Positions 21,501 to 33,518 of a stretch of DNA of 64,000 bases are shown here, one piece after another. Numbering within the stretch: the first letter of the stretch is position 1; each line of letters opens with the position of its first letter. The position numbers and the translations under genes are program-made. Where the stretch lies: contig CM064873.1 in assembly GCA_032719365.1 (NCBI GenBank), forward strand, positions 6,854,501 to 6,918,500, in the 5' to 3' direction. The notes under the pieces were generated by a model. That model searched no databases, was not told where the DNA came from, and saw only the letters and a program-made list of their open reading frames with translations. The stretch is from Prinsepia uniflora (Eukaryota > Streptophyta > Magnoliopsida > Rosales > Rosaceae).

Positions 21501-22136
21501 GCCTATTGATTATGTTTTTAATTTAAAGACTCGTTGATGTCCCGGGAAGGCCTGATTATGCGCATGATTTTGAGTTTAAAGACTCGGGCGCACTTAATAT
21601 CCAGCAAACTGATTGATTGTGATTCATTGGTATTCTATGATGTTCAGATGCGTTGGGCGGTGGCCCGGTTTATGTGGTTGACGAATTTGGTGCATGATGT
21701 GTACTGGGTTTTTGATTTCGTGGTTTTGGGCTGAGGCTATGTGTTTATGACGTGCGGGCTATGGCCCGAAGATTAAGAAAAGGAAAATGATTTTGATTGT
21801 CATATACTGATTTCTTATGTGGAAATTGTAACGGATTGCAAAATGATTTTTGTATGCATGCATTGGTTTTTTTTACTTGGAGGGTAAAAACGTCTTTCCG
21901 TAACTATTTTATTAACTGAATTCCTTTTGTCCACTCACACCTTTTTGGTTTTTATTGACCCTCCAGGTCGTGGCACGTTGTTCGAGGCTGTACGAGGGGC
22001 GGAGGCATGAGTAAGTACGTGTGGCTATCCCTGGTTTGGCAAGCACTGAGGGCAACTTGGGGTTTTCAGTCATCTTGCCAGACGGGAGCAGGACCGGGCA
22101 CGGTTACCGATGCCCCTTACGGGGGCGGTCCTGTCA
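18545..22136 (+). mobile_element. Solo LTR, target duplication CTTAA
   Basis: It starts TGTAACGACCCATCCCGG, ends GCGGTCCTGTCA and is 3,592 bp long. CTTAA is present at 18,540-18,544 and 22,137-22,141. The family layout is kept: TGACG pair 18,724-18,745, donor 20,086, CGCG box 20,262-20,316, acceptor ending 20,540, GTGAGTGGAC 20,615-20,624, palindromes 21,330-21,590, GTCCACTCAC 21,929-21,938, and acceptor ending 21,966. No gene is supported inside. Confidence 0.93.
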
Positions 22137-22174
22137 CTTAACTCTTATGAACGTCGATTTGGTCAGGGAGACCG

Positions 22175-24775
22175 TGTAACGCCCCGAAAAATCCACAAAA
22201 TGTAAAATATTAAAATAATATGAAAATGACGTTTTTACCCTTGGAGGAATATGGCTAAAAGTTGACTTTTAAAAAAAAATACTTTTTGTGCATTTTTCGA
22301 GGACCGTTGTGTAGGTCCCGAGACGCTGAATCCGTAGACAGGTGGCACGTCGAAAACGGAGTTCGTATGAAAAAGTTATGGGTCTAGGAAGTTCAGGGGT
22401 AAAATGGTCATTTGTGATCTCAAGGGTAAAATGGTTATTCTATATAGATTTTGATTAAACGGTGGATATGATTGTTATTATATGGGTTAGGGTGCTGAAT
22501 CACTTCACTTTAATTCAGCTAATGACATCTGTTAGCCTAAGCACCCTCTTAGTGGCACTTGGGTGCTTGGTGTCTAATTAACAAAATTAATTACCTTGTA
22601 CTGTTGCATAGCATACTCGACTAAGAACAAAAAAACACAGAACATAGTTTTCCTTCATCTTGATCAATTCTCAACAAACTAACAGCAATCATTGCACTAG
22701 AGTGATTAATTAGCATGAATTGGAGAGAAAACCCGAAAGGAAACAGAACAAACCTCAAATAAACCTATACTGGGAATGCCCGAAAAACCACCAAAAACCT
22801 TAATTCTCGATTTTGATTTCTAAGACAGTTTTGTGTGAAATTGAGGTGATATTAAGCTTTCTGGGAACTAGACGACTCGAACCCAATCAACTGGAATGAC
22901 AATTGGAGGTGAATTGGTGACGAACAAGCCCTGCAACTGTTTCGGAAATTCGAGCTTGAGTTCGATTACTTAGAGGTAATAATTCGTGAAATTGATTTCG
23001 ATTTCGTGTTTAGAATGAAGGTTAGATGCTTCTGGTATGATCAATTGAAGGAAACAGGTTGGTTTTGGGTAGAACCCGAATTCGAACCCGTCGGGTGTTC
23101 ATCTTGAGTCGAGGTGTTTTAGGGCTTCATTGATTGAATTGAAGTTATAGAACCGTAAGTTAGATTGAATTAACGTTAATAAGTGAAAGAATGGACGAAA
23201 TTGAGGCTGAATCGAAGGAGATTGCATCGGGTCTGATCGTGGGTTTCAGACCCGTTTATCAGAGAAACGGGCGAGGAAGGAGCACTGTAGCAGTGCACTG
23301 TTCACGGCGCGTGGCTTTCACGCGCAGCCGCTTGCGGTGGCGCGTGAGGGCGCGTGACCTGGAATCTGAAGGAGGGTTCAACACACTTTTTGATGCTCTC
23401 GATGATATGGACCTATTAGCGTTGGTTTCAGGTCAATCGAATATGAATTTAGAGTAGTTTTCCATACCCGAAGCGTATAGGTTACGTTTAAAATAATATT
23501 ATTTTATTCCGACGATTAGGAAATTCGTACAGGAGATTATGTAACGAGTTAGTAATCTGATATTACTTGTTTGACAGGCCCGAATACTTCCAGGACGTCA
23601 GAGGAACACGAACAGTTTGAAACTGAACAATCTGGACGGTGTGTGAGTGGACTTTTGTTTTCTACCCTGAATGCATGCATATATGTTTTAAATACCTTAT
23701 AATATGATTTGAAATGATTTGGTATGATTAATGTTTCAATATGATGATTTTCAAATTTTTGGAATATTATATTATTTTATATGCTTTTGGGCACGATTTT
23801 CGAGAAACCCTTAATATTGTTGTTTTGGGGCGAAGACCCGGGATTTGAGCTTGACTTTGACTCGGATTATGAGTCTGGCACTAGATTTGATGGGTTTATG
23901 TTATACAGATTTGCGTGAAACTAGTTTACGAATGTTGATAAATGGTTTTGATATTAAATGTAACTGTTTTCACTGATTTTCATGATGATGATATATGAGG
24001 GCTTTCGGTATGGAATATGTTTCCCCCGAAATGGACCCTGAAGATAACGCTCGCCTCCGGGATGGAAGTATTTACCCCGGAGAGGTCACGTAGCACGGGC
24101 TGTTGTCGTGCAGCCAATGGAGGCTCGACTCAGACCAGATGTGCTGGATTATATGGAGGTTAGTCAGTGATATGTTCATGACGACCTGGATTGCCGGCTA
24201 GTGATGTGTTCACAGCGGGGGATGCTCGAGATTTGAGTGGTCCTTGAGCCTATTGATTTGCACGCGTTGCAGGGATAACGTGACTCTATATTGGACCTGG
24301 ATCCTGTGTTTTTATTGATGTTTGAGATTTATATTCATATCTTAATTATTTGATTTATAAGTTATGATATGCATGCATGTTTGTGAAAACTGGAGGGTAA
24401 GACACTATTTTGATAAATGTATTTCTAAACTTGATTTTTGTCCACTCACACCTTTGATGTTTTATTTGCCCTCCAGGCCAGTGCACAGGTACTGAGGCTA
24501 CTATCGAGGCAGAGGAATAAACAGACCGTTGCGTACTCAGACACTTTGCAGCGTAGGATTTTGATCCCTACTTGTAAATATTTCCTATGCTCTGTAAACC
24601 TGTTGACTAGGTCAACGGTCTCGGAATACTGAACTATCCCTTGTCTGACAATGTTTATCATTTGTTATGTTCTATATGTATATATTTAAAACTACTTTTG
24701 ATACTTTCGAGTTATTGTCAGACGGGAGCAGGATCTTTCACGGTTATCGAGGGATAATCAGGATGGGTCTTGTCA
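22175..24775 (+). mobile_element. Solo LTR, target duplication GACCG
   Basis: It starts TGTAACGCCCCGAAAAATCC, ends GATGGGTCTTGTCA and is 2,601 bp long. GACCG is present at 22,170-22,174 and 24,776-24,780. This is the most diverged copy; it lacks a clear paired TGACG box but keeps the CGCG box (23,307-23,363), acceptor GACAG ending at 23,577, GTGAGTGGAC 23,643-23,652, GTCCACTCAC 24,440-24,449, and acceptor CTCCAG ending at 24,476. Confidence 0.93.
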
Positions 24776-24780
24776 GACCG

Positions 24781-25257
24781 AGTCATTGGTGAATCTAATT
24801 TAAGAAATTTGAAAACGACCTGATTCTTTGGATTCAAGGGCCTTCAAATTGGTGATGGAAATTTTGAGTTTGGTGGGTGAGGATCAGACTTGCCCAATGA
24901 ACGAAATTTTGGTTCGAGTGAAGGAGTTTGAGGAGAGACTGAATTTGGCTGAGTTTTGGCAACTCGGTCCAGTTGCTGAGCGTGCTGAAGCGTTTGGAGG
25001 ATTGCAGAAAAAGGCTTTTAGTCGTGATGAATGTGAAGAGTGATTTGGTGGATGGGTTTTGGGATTTGATAAAAGAGATGAATGTGAAGCTTGGGAATGA
25101 TAAATATAGTAATAGTAAGGTAATGATGATGATGATGAGAATGGGGAGAGACAATTTCTATGAGTCGACTCGGATCGGGGACCGGGTTTTGAATTGGGTT
25201 ATTGTAGAACCCAAATTCCAATTTCAACTAGATGAAGAGAAAATGGTTGAGGACTAG
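24781..25257 (+). pseudogene. 3' part of the ANTH pseudogene
   Basis: This is the largest host segment of the split gene. The frame continues from the preceding spacer, meets stops at 24,801 and 24,810, then runs through LVGED, NEIL and KEFEERLN. Near 24,985 it shifts by one frame into LKRLEDCRKRL, DGFWDL and FYESTRIGDRV, ending at a stop at 25,257. These blocks follow the C-terminal half of the ANTH-domain protein At4g40080 as I recall it. A low-complexity run of methionine codons (ATGATGATGATG) lies near 25,122-25,138. The gene may already have been dying before the LTRs arrived. Confidence 0.85.
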
Positions 25258-25893
25258 GATTAGGTTTTTGAATTGGGATTGGTTTGTAGATTGGGGAGTT
25301 GAGAAATTCAAATTGTCATTAAACTTAAATTGAGATTAGGATTTAGGATTGAATTTTGTTAGATGAAGAAGGAAGTCCAAATTCACTATTTATCTTCTTC
25401 CTATTTGTATGTGTTAATTTTAATAATCTTTTATAAATAAATAAACAATCAATTAAAGACTGACGTGTAGTAATGATAACACTGTTACTAACTTGGCTAA
25501 CGGAATGGAGCAACGGTGTTACCGAAAGTGTAGTTGTGTAGTACATTTGAACTGAATCTATTTTGAAGAATAAAATAATATTTAATATGTGATTAAAAAA
25601 GTAAAATAAGGAATAAGTCAAAATAAAATGAATTAGGGCCAAAAAGCGCAAAGCCAAAACTATGTTTCTTTACGTGGTAAAGGAAAAACAGAACTTTGTT
25701 TCCTTGGTACTCCAAGAGCTAAGCGAATTCAGATTTTTTTTTTTTTAAAAGAGCTAAGCAAATCATTAACTCAGTGACTCAGTGACCCGTGCCTCACCCA
25801 CCGAACAAGGCCCCAAGTCCAAACCCAATAAACCCCTTTCTCATTACAGAGGCCTTATCTCTTCTCTCCACTCTTCCGCTGCGACCCAACACA
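25258..25893. other. Upstream region of TOC75
   Basis: AT-rich DNA between the ANTH pseudogene end and the TOC75 start codon. It should hold the TOC75 promoter and 5' UTR. I see a partial direct duplication around GAGCTAAGC (25,718 and 25,751) separated by a T/A run, and no other gene. Confidence 0.5.
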
Positions 25894-28800
25894 ATGTTCG
25901 CAGCGGCGCCTTCCTCCACCTACCTCAACCCCAAACCCACCATCCTTCCCTCTTCTGCCCGCACCTTACACCCGCCCATCGCTGGCGCTGCTGCTGCCCC
26001 CAGTAGTAGTCGCCGACCAGTCGTCAAGTGCCGTCTGTCATCCTCTTCATCTTCATCCCTTTCCCAAAACCCTAAACCCTCCTCTACCCCCTTTAAGATC
26101 ATCTCCAAAGCCCTCGCAGCCGCCTCCACAATCACCCTCGTCTTAAATTTACGATCTTTTTCCGGAAACGGAAATTCCGGCGGCGGTGGAGGTGGGTTTG
26201 GAGGCGGAAGCGGTGATGGGTTCGGCGGTGGAGGCGATGAGTTTGGTGGGTTTTGGAGGAGGTTGTTGTTTGGCTCACAGACGGCCATGGCGGACGAGCC
26301 ACAGTCCCAAGAGTGGGACTCCCATGGGTTACCAGCCAACATTGTGGTTCAGCTCGCTAAACTCAGTGGGTTCAAGAAATACAAGGTCTCTGAGATCTTG
26401 TTCTTCGATCGGAGGCGGTGGAGTACCGTTGGCACCGAAGATTCGTTCTTCGAAATGGTCTCTTTAAGACCTGGAGGGGTTTACACCAGAGCCCAGTTGC
26501 AGAAAGAACTCGAGACCTTGGCCAATTGTGGGATGTTCGAGAAGGTAGACTTGGAAGGCAAGACTAACCCAGATGGGACTTTGGGTGTGACAATTTCGTT
26601 TACTGAGAGCACATGGCAGTCGGCTGATAAGTTCCGATGCATCAATGTGGGTCTAATGCAGCAGTCTAAGCCGATCGAAATGGACCCGGATATGACGGAT
26701 AAAGAAAAACTTGAGTACTATAGGAACCAGGAGAAGGATTACAAGAGAAGAATTGATAGGGCAAGGCCTTGCTTGTTGCCACCGCCTGTGCAGAGGGAGG
26801 TGTTGCTGATGTTGAGAGAACAAGGGAAGGTGAGTGCTAGGCTGTTGCAGAAGATTCGAGACCGGGTTCAGAAATGGTACCAAGATGAGGGGTATGCTTG
26901 TGCTCAGGTTGTGAACTTTGGGAATTTGAATACCAAGGAGGTCGTTTGTGAGGTTGTGGAAGGGGATATCACTCAGCTTCTTATTCAGTTCCAGGATAAG
27001 CTTGGAAATGTAGTGGAAGGTAACACACAGATCCCTGTGGTCAAGAGAGAATTGCCCAGACAGGTATTTAAATCACACCTTGAGTGAAATGTTTAATTTT
27101 AATCTTCAATAATTTTCTGAATTCATTTCTTCAATAATTTGCTGAATTATTAGTTTCAAGATGTAAAATTGAAGCTTTATTATCGGTTAAAGATATATAT
27201 ATGTTTGTGTTTGAAGTTATATGCATATGTTTGCAAAGGATGGTTGCTTGAATTGTGACTTTATGCTGAATGTTCAACATGGGTTTGCAGCTTCGACCAG
27301 GCTATGTTTTCAACATAGAAGCAGGGAAACAAGCTCTTAGGAACATTAACTCCCTAGCTTTGTTTTCGAACATTGAAGTGAACCCACGGCCTGATGAGAA
27401 GAACGAAGGAGGGATAATTGTAGAAATTAAGCTTAAAGAACTAGAACAGAAGACAGCTGAAGTTAGCACAGAATGGAGCATTGTTCCTGGCCGTGGAGGT
27501 TATCCCACTTTGGTATGTGTGGAATGATCTAATGTCTGACCCTTTTAATCACTCATGGAATCTGGAGGTTTCAATTTTGTAACTCCCATTGTTGTTTATT
27601 TTACTTTATGCCTGTTTTGTATGTAGGCTTCACTTCAGCCTGGTGGAACTGTTACATTTGAACATCGGAATCTCAATGGGCTCAATAGATCTATTCTCGG
27701 GTCAGTAACTGCCAGCAATTTTTGCAATCCTCAGGTATTCTTCCCTTAGTCAATTATATGTCTTCCATGGCCATAATTAAGTTAATTGATGGTGTATGTT
27801 TAGAAAAATTCCCGTATCAAATTTTGCTCATGGTTCTCTTTCCGTAGGATGATCTTGCTTTTAAGCTTGAGTATGTGCATCCATATCTGGATGGCGTGTA
27901 CAATCCCCGCAATCGTTCACTCCGTGTAAGCGTCTTCAACAGCCGAAAACTGAGTCCAGTCTTCACCGGTGGGCCAGGAGCTGAGGAAGTACCCCCTATT
28001 TGGGTTGATCGTGCTGGTCTTAAGGCTAATATAACAGAGGTGCATCACAAAAATTTTAGTCTTTAATGCTTATAGTCCTTTATGATTACAAAACTGAGGT
28101 GCTTCTCATGGTTAGCGTTTCGTATTCACACCACTTCCTTGCCTGTGCGTACCAGAACTTTACCCGTCAGAGCAAGTTCACTTATGGACTTGTAATGGAA
28201 GAGATAACTACGCGTGACGAACGCAGTCATATCTGTTCAAATGGCCAACGAGTGTTGCCCAATGGAGGAGTCAGTGAAGATGGACCTCCAACAACTCTCA
28301 GTGGTTCAGGCATTGACCGTGTGGCATTTTTACAATCAAATATCACACGTGATAACACCAAGTTCGTGAATGGAACTATAGTTGGTCAGCGAAATGTGTT
28401 TCAGGTAACCTCATTTTCTAGTAGTGTGGAGATACCTTTTACGTGGATTGGATTTGCTTGTTTTAGTATTTAGAACAAGTGAGGGAATGAGTGATAATTT
28501 TTTGTAGAGCTGTTGGATTGATCTTTAAGTTCAGGAACCTATGTGATGCATTTGATGTAGGACTTCAAGATGCTGAGTCTTGTAAAAACTAAAGGAAAAA
28601 CTTATGCATAAAGATTTATGTAGGTGCATCTTAGGTGAAATTGCATTTGTGCGTCTGTGTGTGTGTATGTGTGTTACATGCATGTTGTCCAGCTTAAAGT
28701 AATTTGGATTACTAGTGTAGATATTGTGTATGAAGTTTGAACCTTTAGTCGTCCTTTTGAATCTCATTAGTACTTGGGTACTCGAATTCAATTTAGTGAT

Positions 28801-29462
28801 TAAGGTTGTTTTTCTTTTTTACCCTCATACATGTTTTTGGCATTTCTAACTTGTGCACTATCTGCATGAATTGTAGGTCGACCAAGGCCTTGGTGTTGGA
28901 AGCAAGTTTCCATTCTTCAACCGTCACCAGCTAACATTAACAAGATTTTTTCAGTTGAAAGAAGTCGAAGAAGGTGCTGGTAAACCACCACCACCTGTCC
29001 TTGTACTTCATGGACACTACGGTGGCTGTGTGGGAGACCTTCCCAGTTATGATGCATTTACTCTTGGTGGTCCATATTCTGTGAGAGGTTACAACATGGG
29101 TGAGATAGGCGCAGCTAGAAACATCCTCGAGGTATAAACTGCCTTACTGTAAAAGCATTTGCGATATAAATGGAAGTTATGATTATGATTAGCTGATTTT
29201 TTTTTTCCGTTGTTATCTCCAGCTTGCTGCGGAGCTAAGGATACCCGTGAAAGGTACACATGTATATGCATTCGCAGAACATGGAAATGACCTAGGAAGT
29301 TCCAAGGATGTCAAGGGCAACCCAACAGAGGTATACAGGCGAATGGGTCACGGGTCAGCATATGGTCTTGGCGTCAAGTTAGGTCTAGTAAGAGCTGAGT
29401 ATGCCGTTGACCATAACTCTGGCACAGGTGCAGTGTTCTTTCGGTTTGGTGAGCGATTTTGA
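25894..29462 (+). CDS. TOC75: TOC75, chloroplast outer envelope protein import channel
   Basis: Seven exons: 25,894-27,063; 27,291-27,512; 27,627-27,734; 27,848-28,039; 28,156-28,404; 28,877-29,131; 29,223-29,462. All introns are GT-AG and fall between codons. The product has 811 residues, close to Arabidopsis TOC75-III (818 by memory). It is the Omp85-family beta-barrel pore of the TOC complex, which moves preproteins across the outer plastid membrane with Toc159 and Toc34. A serine-rich transit region is followed by the diagnostic polyglycine stretch (about residues 95-117), needed for envelope targeting. A processing-like site AMADEP (131-136) comes next, then POTRA repeats (about 140-450) and the barrel. 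Blocks such as GLPANIVVQL, ELEQKTAEVSTEWSIVPGRGG and FFRFGERF match the family closely. The ATG at 25,894 is the first in frame. Confidence 0.97.
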
Positions 29463-30551
29463 GATGCGACGAGATTTTTTCCAGTTTTGTTAATTTGGGC
29501 CTTTAGTTTCTGGAAATAACAATTTTTTTTTTCTTTTCAATTTATGTTTCAGTTCATTTGGTGAGAATTGAGTGAGGATTTTTGTTTCAAATAGAATGTA
29601 CTTTTTAGTGCTCAGTCTTTATGTTAGTTTATGAATCATTTTCAATAAGAGGTACGCAGATGATTCAAAATTTCTATGGTGCTATACTGGTCACCTATCC
29701 TGATACCTCCAGGGGTTTGTTATGTCTTGTGAATTATTTGACATAACGGATACGAATGTTTGTTTTCATGTTTTATGTACTGCTTATGGACCATGTGTTC
29801 TCAGTTCTCGGATGACTGCATGATGACTATTTTGTAGTGCCAATCAACCACTTTTAGACTTTGGATGAAGAATTTCAAAGTAATAAGAATTTAAGTTAAA
29901 TTATTGAAAAATGATGAACTTTCAAGAATCATGGGATTTCAAAAGTAGCGTAGTAGATGCATTGTGTTTAAATGGATTTGTAAGTAACATCTACTATTTG
30001 CAAATTCCGTGTTTAGTTCCTCAACATCTTACTTTCGAAAGAGTGCGTAAAACTCACAAACAACAAATCATAACTATAAAAAAAGGATCCTATTCACCTT
30101 CCTTCCAAGGCTCCAAAATTATTGTAAATTTCAGTAAATCTTCAGCCAAAGACAGAAGAATATCTGAGGTTGCCGAAATTGCAGAGAAATTCTAAGAGTG
30201 CAAAATAAAAAACTACATGAGATTAGCTCAAAGGATCCAAGCCTTCAGGGCACAACAAAACTTGCAACACTTCGATTTTCATTCATACAAATCTGATTGC
30301 TTTACATCATGCACAATCTTCAAGCAGAAGCCCAACAGACTTTTCAGTTTTCACTATAATCCTACCCTGTATGAAGTAATTTCACAATTTCACAATTCCT
30401 AGTTGAGATCCTCTCCATCAATTTCAGTTGAGATCCTCTCGATCTCTCCCTTTTCCTTCCTCAGCCTTGTGGTCCACCAAAATTTGACAATGTAAATAAG
30501 GCTTCACCTTTGATGCTTTGAACAAAGAAAAATTGTGAAACCGTGTCTCTG
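29463..30551. other. Intergenic, tail-to-tail
   Basis: 3' UTR and spacer between TOC75 and the convergent J-domain gene. It is AT-rich; short open frames at 29,911-30,402 show no domain or splice structure. Nothing else is seen. Confidence 0.6.
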
Positions 30552-33518
30552 CTACAATCCCAATTCCTTTTTTAACTGAGCAAGAGTAGCTTCTATCTCA
30601 TCAATATTGTCCTCTATGCTGCTCCCCTTGCTGGCTTCATAATGACTACCACTTCCTGTTCTCTGTGTCCCGGAATTTGTTAAGGGGTTGTCTTTTTCAG
30701 GCCCTTCATCATTGTCAGTTGCTTCAAATTCTGGATCCGTTACGTTTAGTTCTTTCTCAAGAAATTCCACAAATTCCTCTCCAATCTCCTGCAAAGTGTA
30801 ATCCAGAGTATAAATGAGGTCTGTTGGGCACCCTTCAAACTGAATCACACTAGTATTTTTCAGTATACAATTCTAAATGGCTCTAGGTTAATGCAATTAT
30901 GCTTTGGGCAATCCATTGGTTAGTCCTTAACAACATCAATATTTATCCAAAACTCATTAACCATATTCTTATTAACTTTCTACTCCCTAACCATCATAAT
31001 AATTAGTCAAACAATAAAATTGACCTTCAAAAATACTTTCCAACTTCAAATTTGATTTTTTTTTTATTATTATAAGATTATGAAAATATTACTCCAATTT
31101 ATAATATTGTTTTCACTTGTTCATTTTAAGAGTAATATGAGTATCTAATCCAACTTAAAATAAAATAAATAAAAACAACAATTCTTTGAAAATACTTTTA
31201 AATTTAAATTTTTTTTATCATCCGATATTAAATTATTTGGTTAATTTTGTATGGTTTAGGGTTTAATTCTTGGATTTTGTTACGTCGTACGATTTTCCAC
31301 CACCATCTCACCCCCTCCCAAAGACTTTCTATACCCTACCGTTGAATCTCAGGCAATACGGATTTTATTTTTTATTTCATAGAAAAAAATTCAATTGTAA
31401 CTAAATATAATATATATATTCTTACACATATATAATATTACTATATGTATAATACAATAAATGGTCAAGAGGCCAAAGAGACCAAACCCTAAGGGGCACA
31501 TGGGGCAAAGAGAGCCAAATTAAGAAGACAACGCTGTTTTTAATTGTTTGAAGAACTTTTCAGTAAAAATAAATTTATAGCAAAGTTTTAAATAAAAGTA
31601 AAAGTTATCAAGGGTATCAATAATTTACTCTTATGCTTTCAGGTATAGCAGTAACTTATTAATATCTCACCCCCAATTCTTCCCATAGACTCTTCGGCTT
31701 TCCTTGTGAAGAAGCACTTGCTTCCCAGTTCTGAAATTCTTCTTGAAGATCTTTAAAGAAGTCCTCTGTAACATCAAAAGACTTAAATCATTACTACAAC
31801 TTTACTTGGAATAAAAAGGATCAGAGAAATGGACGCCCGAGGAGATGAGATATAAGGACAATGCAAGCAAATATTAGGACGGTTACGATGTCTCACGCAG
31901 GGGACAAATCTACCTATTGTTATTTGAACATCCCTCAAAAAATTACCTGCACAACGAAGGGCTTAAGAATAAGAACATGCTTAAATATACCTGTATTACA
32001 GGTTGGTCCAAGCTATATATCTTGGTCTATCTAGACACTATATTCACATTGTCTGAAGAAGCCAGTCATTTGGTTAATCAATTGAAATCTGATTGGTCAT
32101 TTGGACCAAAAGATACTCCAGCGAAGGTTCAAAATAAGTGCATGTTGTCTGCTTACTCATCAAAAATTACAACCATTAAAAAATAATAATAAAAAAGAGG
32201 AAAAATGCCTGGGTTGATAATGCAATTGCACAGGCAGCATGACACCTTTCTCCCCGGCATTGTCAGATACAACGTGAAACATATTGGCATTGGAATAGAC
32301 TAATTGGTAATGAAAAGGTTCTGTAAAATAGCAGAGAGGCTTCCATGAGCAATCAAGTTTACTGAGTTCTTACCTAATCCATAAAACTCTTCATCTTGAG
32401 ACTTCCTACTTTGACTCCTTTGAGACGAAGAATAAGAATAGTCAGATCCAAAATTAGAGTCATATTTTCCACGAGATTTAGAACTCAACAATGTATTATA
32501 GGCATGCTTAATCCTCATAAATTTTTCCTGCGCATTCGCCTGTATAAACAGAAAAAGTAGGACTTGTGAAACCATAGCATGAAGATCAAAGCACTATAGA
32601 TTCAAGGGATAGGCTCAACAACAGAATCCAAATTGTAATTCATAATATACATTACATCACCTGGAAATAGAACTACAAAGGGGGAAATGGGAATTCGTAT
32701 GAAATTTAGAAAAAAAGGATTTTGAAATGGTTTCTTTCATATTTGACAAAATGCATTTCTTCGCATACATTCAATCTAATATTTTCCACTTTTCATAAAA
32801 TATTATTCTTGTTATCAAATCCAAATCTTCTTTAAGATTCCTCCAGTCAAATGGAGCTAGTCACTGCAATTGGTTGCCTAAATCCAACAACATAATTAAT
32901 TGTCCGCATTATTTGATAATCGAATCTCCCCCAAAAAAGAGAACCAGGGAACCACCTCTTACAATGAAATGCACTATTTGCATAGACCAAACTAATACTT
33001 AACAATTCGAGATAAAAACAAAGGTAAAATAAGTAAAAATAAATACACCCAGAAAAAAAAAAAGAATATCCAATTTGAAGCCGACGCAATAGCAATTCCA
33101 CAACTAAAATATAATCCACAGAACAAAATCACAATTATCTAAACTGGGTCGAGTGCATAATTAAACCAAAAGTCACCTCTTTATTAACATCGGGATGAAA
33201 CTTAAGAGCAAGTTTCCGATAAGCCCTTTTGATCTCATCATTAGTTGCAGAAGGAGACACGCCCAACACTTGGTAAGGAGACTCTCTGCCGCTTGCTCTT
33301 AAAAGGGTCACAAACCGTCTTCTTTTCCTGCTGAAATTCCAGAAACCTGGCGCTGGAGACCGAGATGAAAACACCCGGAGATTAATTTCGGATCTTCTGA
33401 AAATGGGTGTCGAAGATTTTGATCGGGTTTGCGGATAAAGCAGAGATCGTGAAGTTGAAGATAAAGGGAGGCTGAAGAAATAGAAGGTGTGTGGTTGTGG
33501 CAGAGCCAACCCATGCAT
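30552..33518 (-). CDS. Plastid-type J-domain (DnaJ) co-chaperone
   Basis: Four exons on the minus strand: 33,177-33,518; 32,374-32,539; 31,671-31,765; 30,552-30,788. All introns are GT-AG and the product is 279 residues. The N-terminus is rich in serine and arginine and poor in acidic residues, like a chloroplast transit peptide. The J domain begins at SPYQVLGVSPSATNDEIKRA and carries the invariant HPD (108-110) that stimulates Hsp70 ATPase. It continues across the first intron into FMRIKHAYNTLLSSKSRGKYD. No zinc-finger or G/F region follows, so this is a type C J-protein. The C-terminal part is acidic, with EEFVEFLEKEL and a final helix ATLAQLKKEL. By memory it resembles At5g59610. The Hsp70 partner and substrate are unknown. 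Confidence 0.9.

Larger units (their letters stand above)
2106..25257 (+). pseudogene. ANTH-domain clathrin-assembly (At4g40080-like) pseudogene split by LTR insertions
   Basis: Five host segments remain: 2,106-2,231; 15,520-15,531; 18,452-18,544; 22,142-22,174; 24,781-25,257. Taken in order with one copy of each 5-bp target duplication, they keep a single frame across all four junctions. The translation resembles the ANTH (AP180 N-terminal homology) family: it shows FILQDQLSVY, then NYLKLSNFRD, SSWVRSYAQY, DLVRE, LVGED, LKRLEDCRKRL and DGFWDL in the same order as I recall for the putative clathrin assembly protein At4g40080. Family members bind phosphoinositides and clathrin during endocytic vesicle formation. 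The copy is dead even without the insertions: a frameshift near 2,141-2,147, in-frame stops at 18,472, 18,496, 24,801 and 24,810, and a frameshift near 24,985. The N-terminal part should lie left of the window. Confidence 0.88.
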
